NCBI RefSeq assembly: GCF_028389875.1
Contig: NC_084678.1
Coordinates: forward strand, 17,142,899 to 17,206,898
DNA length: 64,000 bases
DNA from: Rhea pennata
Lineage: Eukaryota > Chordata > Aves > Rheiformes > Rheidae
Direction: 5' to 3'
Made by a program: the position numbers and the translations under genes. The notes under the pieces are model-generated. The model had not been told where the DNA came from. It saw only the letters and a list, made by a program, of their open reading frames with translations, and searched no databases. Positions within the stretch are counted from its first letter, which is position 1; every line of letters begins with the position of its first letter. This document shows positions 55,871-64,000 of the stretch, piece after piece.

Positions 55871-57574
55871 AACTCTGGGGCCACATTTGATTAAATGGAA
55901 CAGCTTTTTTTTAGCTATTCATTTCTGGTAGGAAATCGTAATGGTTTATTGAGAAGCTGGAAGTCACAGCCAAAGCCTTCTTGGCTTTCAGCAGCTCAGA
56001 GTTTTCAGCTTGGGGCCAACATTTCTCAGTTGTGATCAAGCAACTCAGAAAGGAAGGAGTGTTGTGCTGAAAGCATTTGCTTTCTGTTCAAGTTTCTGTG
56101 GAGTCAGGCTGAAGTCTCTGTCGAAATAAAGCTTTGACAGTAAACATTTCCAATCAGCCTGCAAGACAGTGACTTTCATCCACTCGCCATGTGGAATGGC
56201 TGGGAAGAGCACACGATGGGAAAGAGGTTTGGTCGTGATCCCAGAGGAAGGCAGAGATCATCAGAAGAGACTGGTTTTATAGTAGACCTAGGCTGTGAAT
56301 TTACAGAGGGTTTCAGCTGGAAAAAATGCAAGATTTTGAAAGACTAGGCAAAATTCCCAGTGGCAAGATGCTCCTGAACTCAGTATATTGCTCTTGGCCC
56401 ACAAGATTATCTCAAAAAAAGCACGGCCCCTCCACATGGGTATAGGTAGCACAGGGCAGGAAGGAGAAATTTCTTGACAATATCACGCAAGATTAGCAGC
56501 ACTAAAAATGAAACATCCTGGAAAGCAGCAGCCACCACAGGACTCAGTTCCTGGTGGGTCAATAAACTTCTCATTCCCACTGAGGGAAGGGAAACAAGCC
56601 AGGGAGAGCACTAAGCCTTAATTCTCCCCTTTCATTCCGAACCTCTGCGCCCTTGCAAAGGGCTGGAAGAGCCACAAGCCTTGGAAAGAGCTTTGGCACC
56701 TGAGAGGCTGACAGCAGGACCTCTGAGGTGGCCCGGGCCAGGTTGAGCTTGGAGCTGGAGGCAGCAGCCCCACTGCATGGGCTGGGTGGTAAAGCCAGCA
56801 CGCCAGCAGGATGATGGCATGGTACAAGCCACACTGCTTTGGCACTCGACAGTTGGGTAGAGCAGCAAGAGTGAGAAGCCAACAGAAGCTAAAACAGGGT
56901 CATTAGCAGGAAAACAACAACAACAAACCCCAGCTTCAAAGGCCAGCAGAGGAAGGCAGGCACCCCGTTTCCTCACCAGCTCTGCCTTCCTCTCCTTTTC
57001 TGGGCAGCAGCTGGGCAGGAATCTGTTACTTGCAGAGATCTACCTCTCACATAGCTGGCAGAGGGTGCTCAGCAAATGGGTGGAAATTACATGCCTCTTC
57101 TTGTTCCTGCCTAATTCACTCCTCTACCTAGAAAGGGGAATGTCTCCCTTCAAGTTTGCTTCTAGCAGAGCAACCAAGCAGAGCTACGCTGCAGAGCGCA
57201 GCCACCACCACAGCCCGGAGTGGGGGCAGAGCTGGCTCGGCCCCGCAGTTCTCCAGGAGATTCCCTATCCCACAGATCCCCCTCTCCCGTCGACACGCTG
57301 GAGGTCATCTAATGAAAAGGTCATCGTACAAAATGCCTGTGTAGGGACAGCGTAATGCAACGTACAGGAGGCATGCAGCAGGAGAGCGGAGGGGCAGCAG
57401 AGAGGAGGGACAAGGACCAAGAAGGAAAAAAAAAAAAAAATCATTCTGGAAAGAGCACGCGAATATGTCAGCAGGTCGGAGCCATTGCTTACCTGGCCAG
57501 CCATGCAGGGAGATGAGAAACAGGCAGGTCAGGGGCAAGACGGAAGATCCGGAGGCGCTGGAAAGGAGCTCCAT
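45312..57574 (-). CDS. SIRPA: Signal-regulatory protein alpha, inhibitory Ig-superfamily receptor
   Basis: Eight coding exons: 57493-57574, 50518-50853, 49702-50010, 49199-49552, 48210-48311, 47153-47174, 46385-46424 and 45312-45566. They total 1500 bases (499 residues plus stop) and every phase agrees. In order: signal peptide (1-27), V-set domain with J-like GQGTNVLV strand (28-140), two C1-set domains (140-360), a transmembrane helix (about 364-386) without the charged residue of activating SIRPs, a GKSSPSVRLHEPEK linker and a tail with four ITIM-type tyrosines. These are Y424 and Y465 in LTYADL, Y448 in SEYACI and Y491 in SEYASV. The ITIMs recruit SHP-1/SHP-2 on binding CD47 and restrain phagocytosis. 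Length and domain order match human SIRPA (about 504). This is the only SIRP gene in the window. Confidence 0.93.
46385..46424 (-). CDS. SIRPA: SIRPA juxtamembrane exon (LHEPEK)
   Basis: 40 bases, after TTTCCAG and before GTGTGT. It completes an arginine codon and then encodes LHEPEKSSGTATQ, matching the LHEPEK block of mammalian SIRPA. Confidence 0.88.
47153..47174 (-). CDS. SIRPA: SIRPA 22-base microexon
   Basis: Found by phase: the transmembrane exon ends in phase 1 and the LHEPEK exon starts in phase 2. Only 22 bases, between TTTTGGCAG and GTAAGT, satisfy both and encode GKSSPSV plus part of Arg, comparable to GSTSSTR in mammals. It is far too short for open-frame detection. Confidence 0.8.
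47318..47569 (+). pseudogene. Unidentified protein-like relic in a SIRPA intron
   Basis: Read on the plus strand, a frame of about 83 codons has the composition of a real helical protein: ELFMVEDRSSRAALDVLHRF, KGIKNIYDTATESLVEQVEQ, then after an in-frame TAG (47450-47452) QARRLVLAVSKLQDILSEVL, ending at TGA 47567-47569. Heptad-like hydrophobic spacing suggests a coiled coil. An acceptor-like CATCACTGCAG precedes it. I do not recognise the family. It may be a decayed retrocopy or domesticated element, or chance. Confidence 0.3.
48210..48311 (-). CDS. SIRPA: SIRPA transmembrane exon
   Basis: 102 bases between TTTCAG and GTAAGG. It encodes DNLILIYIAVGVICTVLALL and the rest of the helix, then the basic stop-transfer IRAKQSK. 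There is no Lys or Asp in the membrane span, so it does not pair with DAP12. Confidence 0.92.
49199..49552 (-). CDS. SIRPA: SIRPA second C1-set Ig exon
   Basis: 354 bases, phase 1 in and out. Core cysteines are in NFTCCVEGFYP and VFTCQVVHD with WLENG between them. N-glycosylation sequons occur at NKT, NGT and NQS. Confidence 0.92.
49702..50010 (-). CDS. SIRPA: SIRPA first C1-set Ig exon
   Basis: 309 bases, phase 1 in and out. It carries FTCTAAGFFP, WLKNG and LSCVVEHSTL, and ends YNLSDAVR. Confidence 0.92.
50518..50853 (-). CDS. SIRPA: SIRPA V-set Ig exon (CD47-binding domain)
   Basis: 336 bases, phase 1 in and out. It begins ADAQNELQQPQ after the signal peptide. It has LNCTV, VKWLK and DAGTYYCVKF core residues and a J-like GQGTNVLV G strand. 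In mammals this domain binds CD47. Confidence 0.93.
50992..51075 (-). mobile_element. CR1-type LINE 3' fragment
   Basis: CATAGAACCA followed by GGTTGGAAGGGACCTCTGGA, GATCATCTAGGCCAACCCCC and CTGCTCAGCAGGGTCACCTG is a close match to the reverse complement of the CR1 3' UTR. It is much better preserved than the copy at 1114, hence younger. Confidence 0.88.
53300..54450. promoter_or_regulatory. CpG island inside SIRPA intron 1, possible promoter
   Basis: GC-rich with many CpGs. It holds two identical CAAGATGGCGGC motifs, the YY1 core, at 53576-53587 and 53600-53611, and an RFX X-box at 53627-53640. Open frames on both strands are present but not recognised. Direction is uncertain; the YY1 orientation favours plus. 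Confidence 0.45.
53627..53640. promoter_or_regulatory. RFX X-box motif
   Basis: GTTGCCATGGTGAC, close to the X-box palindrome, sharing its first eleven bases with the site at 5203. Confidence 0.55.
55172..55179 (+). promoter_or_regulatory. TATA-like element
   Basis: TATAAAAA preceded by GACC-poor GC-rich sequence and followed about 45 bases later by an ATG. No coding sequence follows that I recognise, so promoter use is only possible. Confidence 0.2.
55817..55869. repeat. T-rich then A38 homopolymer tract
   Basis: A T-rich stretch meets 38 consecutive A at 55832. The TnAn junction could extrude as a hairpin. Length is uncertain because of homopolymer sequencing error. Confidence 0.8.
57493..57574 (-). 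CDS. SIRPA: SIRPA signal-peptide exon
   Basis: It starts MELLSSASGS, has the hydrophobic core VLPLTCLFLISLHGWP and ends CCAG/GTAAGC in phase 1. Twelve untranslated bases precede the ATG after TTCTCAG. Phase and function match the V exon 6.6 kb away. Confidence 0.85.
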
Positions 57575-57856
57575 CGCTTGCTATTTCTGAGAACAGAAAT
57601 GAGAGTAGCTTCAGAAAGCAACTTGAAGCTTTTTTTTGCTGTTTAGAATTGCAGATTAAAAGAAGGAAATTACCCTTCTCGGCCCCAAAATGAGGAAGGA
57701 GGGCTGGGCTGCCTCCCCCCGCCGCCGGCCTGCAGGCGCAGAGCTTGCACACACAGCTGGCTTTGAGCAAAACGGGAATCGAGCCGCTGCCGCCGCGCGC
57801 CCGGTCCTGCCCCGGTGCCAGGGCAGCGCGCGAAGCAAAGCCCAGGTTCTCCTTAC

Positions 57857-58110
57857 CTGGCGCCGGCGGGGGGATCGCCAGCCTCACGCGGTCAGCGGCT
57901 CGCCATCCCGCCCCAGCGCCGGGGTGCGGGGGCCCGCGGGAAGGCTGAGCACCCGCGCGCGGCCGGCGGGCGAGCGCATGCCCTTGCTCCGGCCTCAAGG
58001 GCCGACGGCTTCACCTTCGCCGTCCGGCTCCCGGGGCTCGGCGGCGTGCGTCTGCCTCGCCGCAGTCCCGTCTCCCCCTCCGGTTTTCTGGCGCTGATGA
58101 TGTCTCTGCG
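57857..58110 (-). promoter_or_regulatory. SIRPA: SIRPA 5' untranslated exon and CpG-island promoter
   Basis: A strong donor GCGCCAG/GTAAGG ends an exon at 57857, 270 bases upstream of the acceptor before the signal exon. The upstream sequence is CpG-rich. Upstream ATGs, including an 82-codon frame at 57892-58140, may dampen translation if transcribed. The start site is not defined. Confidence 0.55.
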
Positions 58111-61100
58111 CGCCGCCTCCCCATCCCCGTTGCCTAGCACTCAGGACTTGATGGGGCTCTGTTTTCAACAATGTACCAGTTCAGCACAGAGATCCCCCCA
58201 GCCGGCTTTGGAAGGGCTCCGCATCAGCCCTGATTTAAGGTAGCTTTCCTGCCGGCTGGGGAGAAGCCAGGGCACTGCCTGGCTCCCAGCAAACTTGTTT
58301 TTGTAAGGTCATTTCTGCATGCCCGATGCGGCGCACAGTGTTTTCTTAAGGTGGGCCGGCGGAGTTCCCGCTGCCGGGGGGCTCCTGGCTTTTGCTGGTT
58401 TCGGGTCTCAAGGCTGCAAAAATCCCTGCAGGTCCTGCATGTGCGCGCCTCCCACAGCGGCCACCGGCATGGCCGGTGCCCCCGTGGCGTCCCCGCGGCC
58501 GTGGGGTGAGCCAGGAAGCACGTACGCTGGGGAGCCCCAGGGAAGACGCAGGAAGTGGCCGGGCCACAGGAAGGGATGGTTCAGTGCCTCAAGCGCTCAC
58601 CCGGGGTTGGAGTCCCGCCACATGCCACAGGCTTCCTGGGTGACCACAAACACAGCCATGGCCTCGGCACCGCGCAGCCCGGGGCTCTCCGTGGAATTCG
58701 CCTTGGGAGGCTCACCACCACGGCGAAGTGTTTCTGCACCATCCGAGGGATGGCACGGGGCCACCGGCCAAGCCAGGAGAGCCCACACTGCTTCCAGCCC
58801 AGAGCGTGGGGCAGCAAGATAGTGCCGTGCACAAGCAGGTGTCTTGGAGCACCGTGCCAGGTGGACAGGCCAGCTTGGCCCACCAAGGTCACACGAAGCA
58901 AGGAGGAGCCGCCAGCGCGGACGCTTGGAGGCTCGATGGGGAGGCAGAGGCACTGCAGCCCCCTCTCTGCGAGGGGCCGCTGCAGACGTGCCCGGGGAGC
59001 GAGCCCAGCGCGGATTTGGGCATCCCCGGGACGTCCCCTCCGTCTCCGCCAAGGAGGATCCGGGGGCAGAACAAAGCTGCTTCTCAGGGCGGCGCGGGGA
59101 GGCCCGCTCCCCGGCGCACGCGGGAGCGCCGCGCGAGACACACGCCGCTCTGTGCCGCGGGGCGCCCGTGCTGCGGCACTGCCTGCTCCGCCAGCGCATT
59201 AATGGGAGCTTGTTCTCCGAGCATCCCCGGCTCCCTCCGCGGCTCGGGGGAGGCGAGAGCCTGCTCTCGCAGGCAGGGGAGAAGGGGTGCAAGGGAGGAA
59301 GAGGTCTAGACATAAGCACCCGCGTGACACATCGTTGCGCTGTCCCACAGCCTCCCCACTTCTCCCCAGTGCAAAGGTCCCTCCCAGGGACCGTGCAGAG
59401 ACACTTCCTCCGGGGCCTGCCCCGCCACAGGCCTGCCCCGTGGGCTCAGCAGCGGGACCAAACCCAAGCCTGTCCCCAGCACCCCAGGTGGGTGCGCAGG
59501 TCTGCAGCAGCTTTGGGTTAGATGCAACACTGGGAGCTCCCAAAACCTCCCTGCTTCCCCCTCTGCCTGCCCAGGGACGGGTGAGCCAGCCTCGCTCGCA
59601 GGAGCGCGCATCCCGGCCGGCCGCCCTGCCGCACCGGCCCCGGGGACCCGCCGCCAGCAGCTCGGCTCCCCTCCCTCCCGAGGCAGCCGCCGGCGCTGTC
59701 GGCTTTATTTAGGGCTTCGGATAAACAAACAGCAAAGATATCTTAAGTGACTTGGCACCGGCAATCTGCGCCCGTTGTCAGCCTGTGCACGCTCGCGCCG
59801 CCGCGAGCCGCCCCAGCCCCGGCGCGTGCTACGCCCATGCGCTGCATCCAGCCTTAATTTAGCTCACGCCACATTCGGAGGCAGGACTGGCCGCGCTGTG
59901 TCTCCTTCCCCGAGCCCCATCAGGGCAGCTGGAGCTGCCCTAAAATAATCTGCGGCGAGTGCTGCTCCCAGGGAGCCCAGGGCAGCCGTTGCTTCCGTCT
60001 CCCCTTTAAGCAGCCGGGAGCACCCGGCCGGGAAGGCTGCGCCGAGGAGCCGCTTGCTTTGGCGAGGGGATCCGCTCGCGGCCTTCGGCACAGGAGCGTG
60101 GCTCAGAGACAAAACCACCCCGGCGCCAGGAGCGGGCCTGGGATTAGCCCTGGTCTGCAGAAGCCCTGCACCCCCCCAGCTAGCAGGCAGCGCATCCCAC
60201 CCAGGCTGGACGGGGCAGCAGGTCCCCCAGCCAGGGGACAAGGCACCGGCAGGATGCTACAGCCCTTTCCAACAGCTCTGCCGGTTATTTTTAAATGGAA
60301 GCACAACTCCTGGAGGCCTGGCTGACTTCAGCCTGTCTGGGCTGCTCTCCCGCTCCGTGCTGAAGGTTGAGACAACCTTTTTGGAGGCAATTACAAAGCG
60401 GAGACAGCCCCTGCGCAAGCAGCCGCCGCACGCTTGGGAAGGAAAGTTAGAGCTTAAAAAAAGCTCTGCAGGAGAAGGTACCGAGGCAGAGCAGATGGTG
60501 TGGCGGGAGCTTCCCGGGAGGAGCTGCTATCGCGCCCCATTATGGGAGCACACGGGCAGCAGGCTCGGCCGCCCCCCGCCCGCCCGGGGCCCCGCGCCCT
60601 GGCGAACGCGGGCGGCTCGGGGAGCCGGCAGCCCGGGGCTGGCAGCCCGGTCCCGCGCGGGGCTGCGGGTCGGCGCCGGCTCCGGGGCAGACGGGCGCTC
60701 CACTCCTCGCGCGCGCCGAGCCGGAGCGAGAGCTCAGCCGGCAAAACGCCGTAATTAGTAGTTTCCTTCAGCATCAAACACCCACAGCGAGCAGGTGGCT
60801 GGCGGTGCCGCTCGCCAGGGTGGGCTCGCGCTGCCAGGCTTTCTGCGCCGCTATCGGGCGGCCGGGCTGCGCTCGCTCTCGCTGCCGCTTCTCGCTTCAG
60901 CCGAAACCCGCCGCTCCAGCGCGGAGGGCGGTTTCGGAGCCGGCGTTCCCGCGGCCCCTCCGGCCCCCGTGCGGGGCGGCTCGGGGCCGAGGAGCCGCTG
61001 CAGCGGCCTGCCGGAGACCTCGCAGCCGGCCGGCCGGAGAAGCGCTCCGGGAGCGTTTCCAGAATAGATTCGTTTCCACAGCTTTGCGGCAGGGGAGGAT

Positions 61101-62040
61101 CTCACACCGCGTTCCCAGCACCCTCCTCGGGAGGGCACAGGCAGGCCAGGCTCGCGCCCGGCCCCCCCCAGCCCCGCTGCGCTCGGTGCTGGGCCGTAGC
61201 AGACTCTCTCCAAGAGCCAAGCGGGGCTCAGCTCCCCTTCCCGAGCCAAAGGCTCTGGCCAGAGCTGTCACCGCTCCAGGAGGAGCCTGGGGCCCAGCAC
61301 GCTTTTGCATTTCCCTACTTCCAGGTGCACGGCTCTGTGCGGGCAGTGGGATCGCCCACACCGAGCTGCTTCCTCCCCGGCACGAGCCCGGAGGCAGATC
61401 CTTCCCCGGAGCAGGAGCCACGGCACGGGAAAGCAGCATCCCGGGGCCGCGCTGAAAGTCCCGCAGCGCTGCTTCGACCCCCACGGCGCTTCCACCCCCG
61501 TGACCACCGGCCTCCGCCATCCCCTCCCTGCGCCCAGCGGAAACGGCTCGCTCGGCCGAGAGGGGGATTCAGAGCTAACCGAGACGCGAGGGCTCAGTTC
61601 CCGCCCAGCAAGGCCCAGTCTGGGCCCGAGCAAAGCTTTGCTGGTGAGGGAGATGCCTGCGGTCCCTTCGGCCTCACAAAACCCAGGCAGCCGGGAAGCC
61701 TTAGAGATGAGCTGCAGAAACCCAGTACGGGAAGAACACCAGTGCTTTGCCACCAGCCTAGAAAGCACCGTAAATCCTGCGGCTCCGGGAGCCGAGATAA
61801 CCCGTCTCCCTTTTCCACACCGCCCGCAGATGGCCACTCCGATTTGCGGGGACGCGCTGCCCCGCGCAGCTCTGCGGCCGCCCCGTTGCGTCCCCGGCCA
61901 AGCCCAGCCCGGGCACCGCCGGATCCCATCCCGTCCCCTCCGCGGGACGCCGCTTTCGTAGCGTGCCACCACAAAAAGCGAGGTGCACGACCACATCAGA
62001 GAGCGAGCGCGGCTCGCGAGCCTGCGCGAGCGAACGCCCG
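58111..62040. other. GC-rich upstream flank of SIRPA
   Basis: No gene recognised; long open frames on all strands follow the GC content. An AT-rich patch at 59700-59760 contains a forkhead-type ATAAACAAACA. Confidence 0.45.
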
Positions 62041-62285
62041 GGGCATCCTCCTCCTCCTTTTTCATTTTAGGAGGAAGAAAAAAACCACGGAAATATCTTC
62101 TAGAATAAGTAACTGCTATTGCACTGCTGATATTTAGGGCTTCCAGCATAACAAATGGAGCTTCAGCTTCATTAGGTACCATGCCAACTTAATCCAAGAC
62201 ATCCAGTACAGAAAGAGCTTAAATTAGTTTAGCTGATGTTAACTTGTAACAAACAACACGCTAACGCACGGACGGGAAAAGCGAC
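62041..62285. promoter_or_regulatory. AT-rich putative conserved element
   Basis: About 240 AT-rich bases between CpG-rich flanks, with TTAAATTAG and GATGTTAAC-like sites. No open frame. It resembles a conserved non-coding element, untested. Confidence 0.35.
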
Positions 62286-62460
62286 CTTCGGCCAGCCGGC
62301 GAGGAGCAGCAGCGGGAGCAGCCGAGCGGGACGTGCCCCGGGAAGAGGGGACGGGGCAGCCGCCCGTGTCGGGCGGCAGCTCCCCGCGGCGCGGCATGGC
62401 ACGGCACGGCACGGCCCTGCAAACACCCGCGCGGGAACCCGGCGCTCGCTCGCGTCTTAC

Positions 62461-62850
62461 CTGCCCGCTCGCCCCGGGCGCTGCTGTTGCTGTAGCCACC
62501 GCGGCGGCACCGCGAGCACCTTGTAGCCAGGCAGGAGGCGGCGCCCAGCCGCGTCCTGATGGGGAGAGGCCCCCGGCTGCAACGAGCCGCAGGTGCTTCG
62601 TTAAGGCCCCGGCGAACACGCTGTGACGGGCAGAGCAGGGACGAGCTGCGGGGAGGCCGCCGTCGCGCCAGCCGGGGCCGGCTCACGCCCCTGACGCCCC
62701 TCGAAGGGCTTTCGCGGGGTGCTGCAGCCCCGACTGCTTCGTGGCGCCCTCCGGGCGAGGGAGGGCGGCCGCCCCGGCGCGGGCGGGCGGGGGGGAGCGC
62801 GGGGGCACCCGACCGGCGCCGAAAACGGGGCAACTCGGCCGGGCTTCCTT
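62461..62850 (-). other. Possible alternative 5' exon of SIRPA
   Basis: A strong minus-strand donor GGGCAG/GTAAGA lies at 62461/62460 at the edge of a CpG island. SIRPA is the next minus-strand gene, 4.9 kb downstream, so this may be an alternative first exon. It could equally belong to another transcript. The upstream limit is arbitrary. Confidence 0.3.
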
Positions 62851-64000
62851 AACGCCGTGTGCACGTTCCCCGACGGGGGAATTCCTAGCAGGCTGTGTCA
62901 GAGCAGGAAAGGTGGTTTATATCCTGTGCCGAGGCCGGGGCCCGACCTGGAGGCGGTGGGAATTCGGGGGCGGACGGAGGGACTGCGGGATTCGGGACGA
63001 AACCGCTGACGCGGTGAGAAAAGCAGGCCGGGGAGGGCTGGGAGGCGACGGGCGCTGGCAGGGCGCCGCGGCGCTGGCGCCCGCAGCCCGGGCCCCTGCT
63101 CGGGAGGGCGTTTGCTCAGGTGCCGCCGGGGCTCGGGAGCCGGCGCTGACGGCTCGGCCCTCCTGGGAACCGGGTTAATTAAGAGGAGAAGCCGGAGCGG
63201 GACGATGCTGCGGAAGCCCTCGGAGCCCCCTCTGCAGCCCTGCGAGGACCACGCCGGGCGAGGAGTGACACCAGCTTGATTTTCTTTTGCTGCTTTCTTT
63301 TTTGTTTCTTTTTTTATAATCCCCTCAAAGTTCTTTGCTGATAGCAAATTGTTATCATGAAAGCGCATCCAGCGTTGCGACGGCAGATAACGCTCCGCTC
63401 GCTCCCGGGCCCGGCCGCTCCAGCTCGCCGCTGCCTGATAAACTCGCACGGCAGCTGCAGATGAAAACACAAGCGCCAGCGCTCAGGGATTTATCACGTT
63501 AAGCTATCTCAGCCCATCGCTTCCTGCTCGTCAGCGCTCTCGCTGCGGGCGCTGGCACCGCCGCGGGACGCTGAAGTCCAGCCTGCGCGGGGGCAGCTGC
63601 TCCGCGGGACGTGTTCTCGCCGCAGAGGCGGCAGCAGCAGGCGCCGGGGCCGGCGGAGCCGCCCCAGCCCCGCGCGGGGCCGGCCGCGGGGCCGGGCTCG
63701 GGCGCGAGCGCCGCCGCCACCGCGCTCGATCGCCCGCTGTTAGCAAAAGTGCCGAAAGATAGCAGCGTTGCTGGCAGCGGCGGCTTCGATAGAGGTTGTT
63801 TGTGAAAGCGCCGGGTGCGAGGCGGCGCGGCGGGAACGGAAAGCGTGCCGCGGCCGGGCTGCCGCGGGCGAGCTCGGCCCAGGCGGGCTCCGCGCGCTCC
63901 CGGCCTCGGGGCGCCCCGCGCGTGCCCGCCCGGGGGGCCGCGCACGTCCCCGCCGCCTGCCTCGGCGCTCGCTGCCCTCCGGGGACTGACCGCGCTGGCC
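62851..64000. other. CpG-rich window end
   Basis: CpG islands (62.3-63.2 kb and 63.4-64.0 kb) flank an AT-rich patch at 63275-63395 with GATAG and TTATC motifs. This may be a promoter region for a gene beyond the window. No coding sequence is recognised. Confidence 0.4.

Larger units (their letters stand above)
50854..57492 (-). other. SIRPA: SIRPA intron 1
   Basis: 6.6 kb. It contains a CR1 fragment (50992-51075), a CpG-rich block with X-box and YY1 sites (53300-54450), a TATA-like element at 55172 and a 38-base A run. No coding sequence is recognised. Confidence 0.7.

Overview
The window is vertebrate nuclear DNA and most likely avian. The genes are intron-containing, CpG-dense islands alternate with AT-rich blocks, and the only recognisable interspersed repeats are two CR1-type LINE tails. 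The density of GC-rich, compact genes suits a bird microchromosome. Four protein genes can be supported: FNDC11 (minus), STK35 (minus), PDYN (plus) and SIRPA (minus). In mammals STK35, PDYN and SIRPA are neighbours on human 20p13 in the same relative order and orientation, while FNDC11 lies on human 20q13.33, so the window joins the two arms.

Layout. 1-1.9 kb: AT-rich, no gene, one CR1 scrap. 1.9-5.8 kb: FNDC11, with one coding exon (2572-3504), an acceptor wrapped in an inverted repeat around a 25-base homopolymer, and an upstream CpG island with a near-perfect RFX X-box. 5.8-14 kb: no recognised gene, GC-rich from about 10 kb. About 14.1 kb: an unassigned minus-strand poly(A) signal. 14.4-25.8 kb: no recognisable coding sequence. 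25.9-34.2 kb: STK35, a two-coding-exon kinase with its promoter. 34.2-38.1 kb: the head-to-head STK35/PDYN interval, with a G-rich minisatellite, an AT-rich block with AP-1 and palindromic sites, and a CCCGT-type array. 38.1-41.9 kb: a compact prodynorphin gene with CCAAT and TATA boxes. 43.5-58.1 kb: SIRPA, with eight coding exons reconstructed here (499 residues, all phases consistent). 58-64 kb: GC-rich, with a possible alternative SIRPA 5' exon and two AT-rich islands.

How the genes act. STK35 is a nuclear/nucleolar serine/threonine kinase. PDYN is a secreted opioid precursor. SIRPA is the inhibitory CD47 receptor of myeloid cells. FNDC11 is a poorly characterised protein whose X-box hints at expression in ciliated or testicular cells. 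They do not form a pathway; their proximity is conserved synteny.

The most striking observation is in PDYN. Of the three opioid cores found in mammals, only dynorphin A (here the Met5 form) is intact. Alpha-neoendorphin has lost its Tyr1 and its upstream Lys-Arg, and dynorphin B carries Ala in place of Phe4, although both neighbourhoods remain otherwise recognisable. Other leads are an unidentified protein-like relic in a SIRPA intron, an X-box plus twin YY1 element in SIRPA intron 1, and the orphan poly(A) signal at 14.1 kb. Gene names come from recognising protein families; no database search was run.
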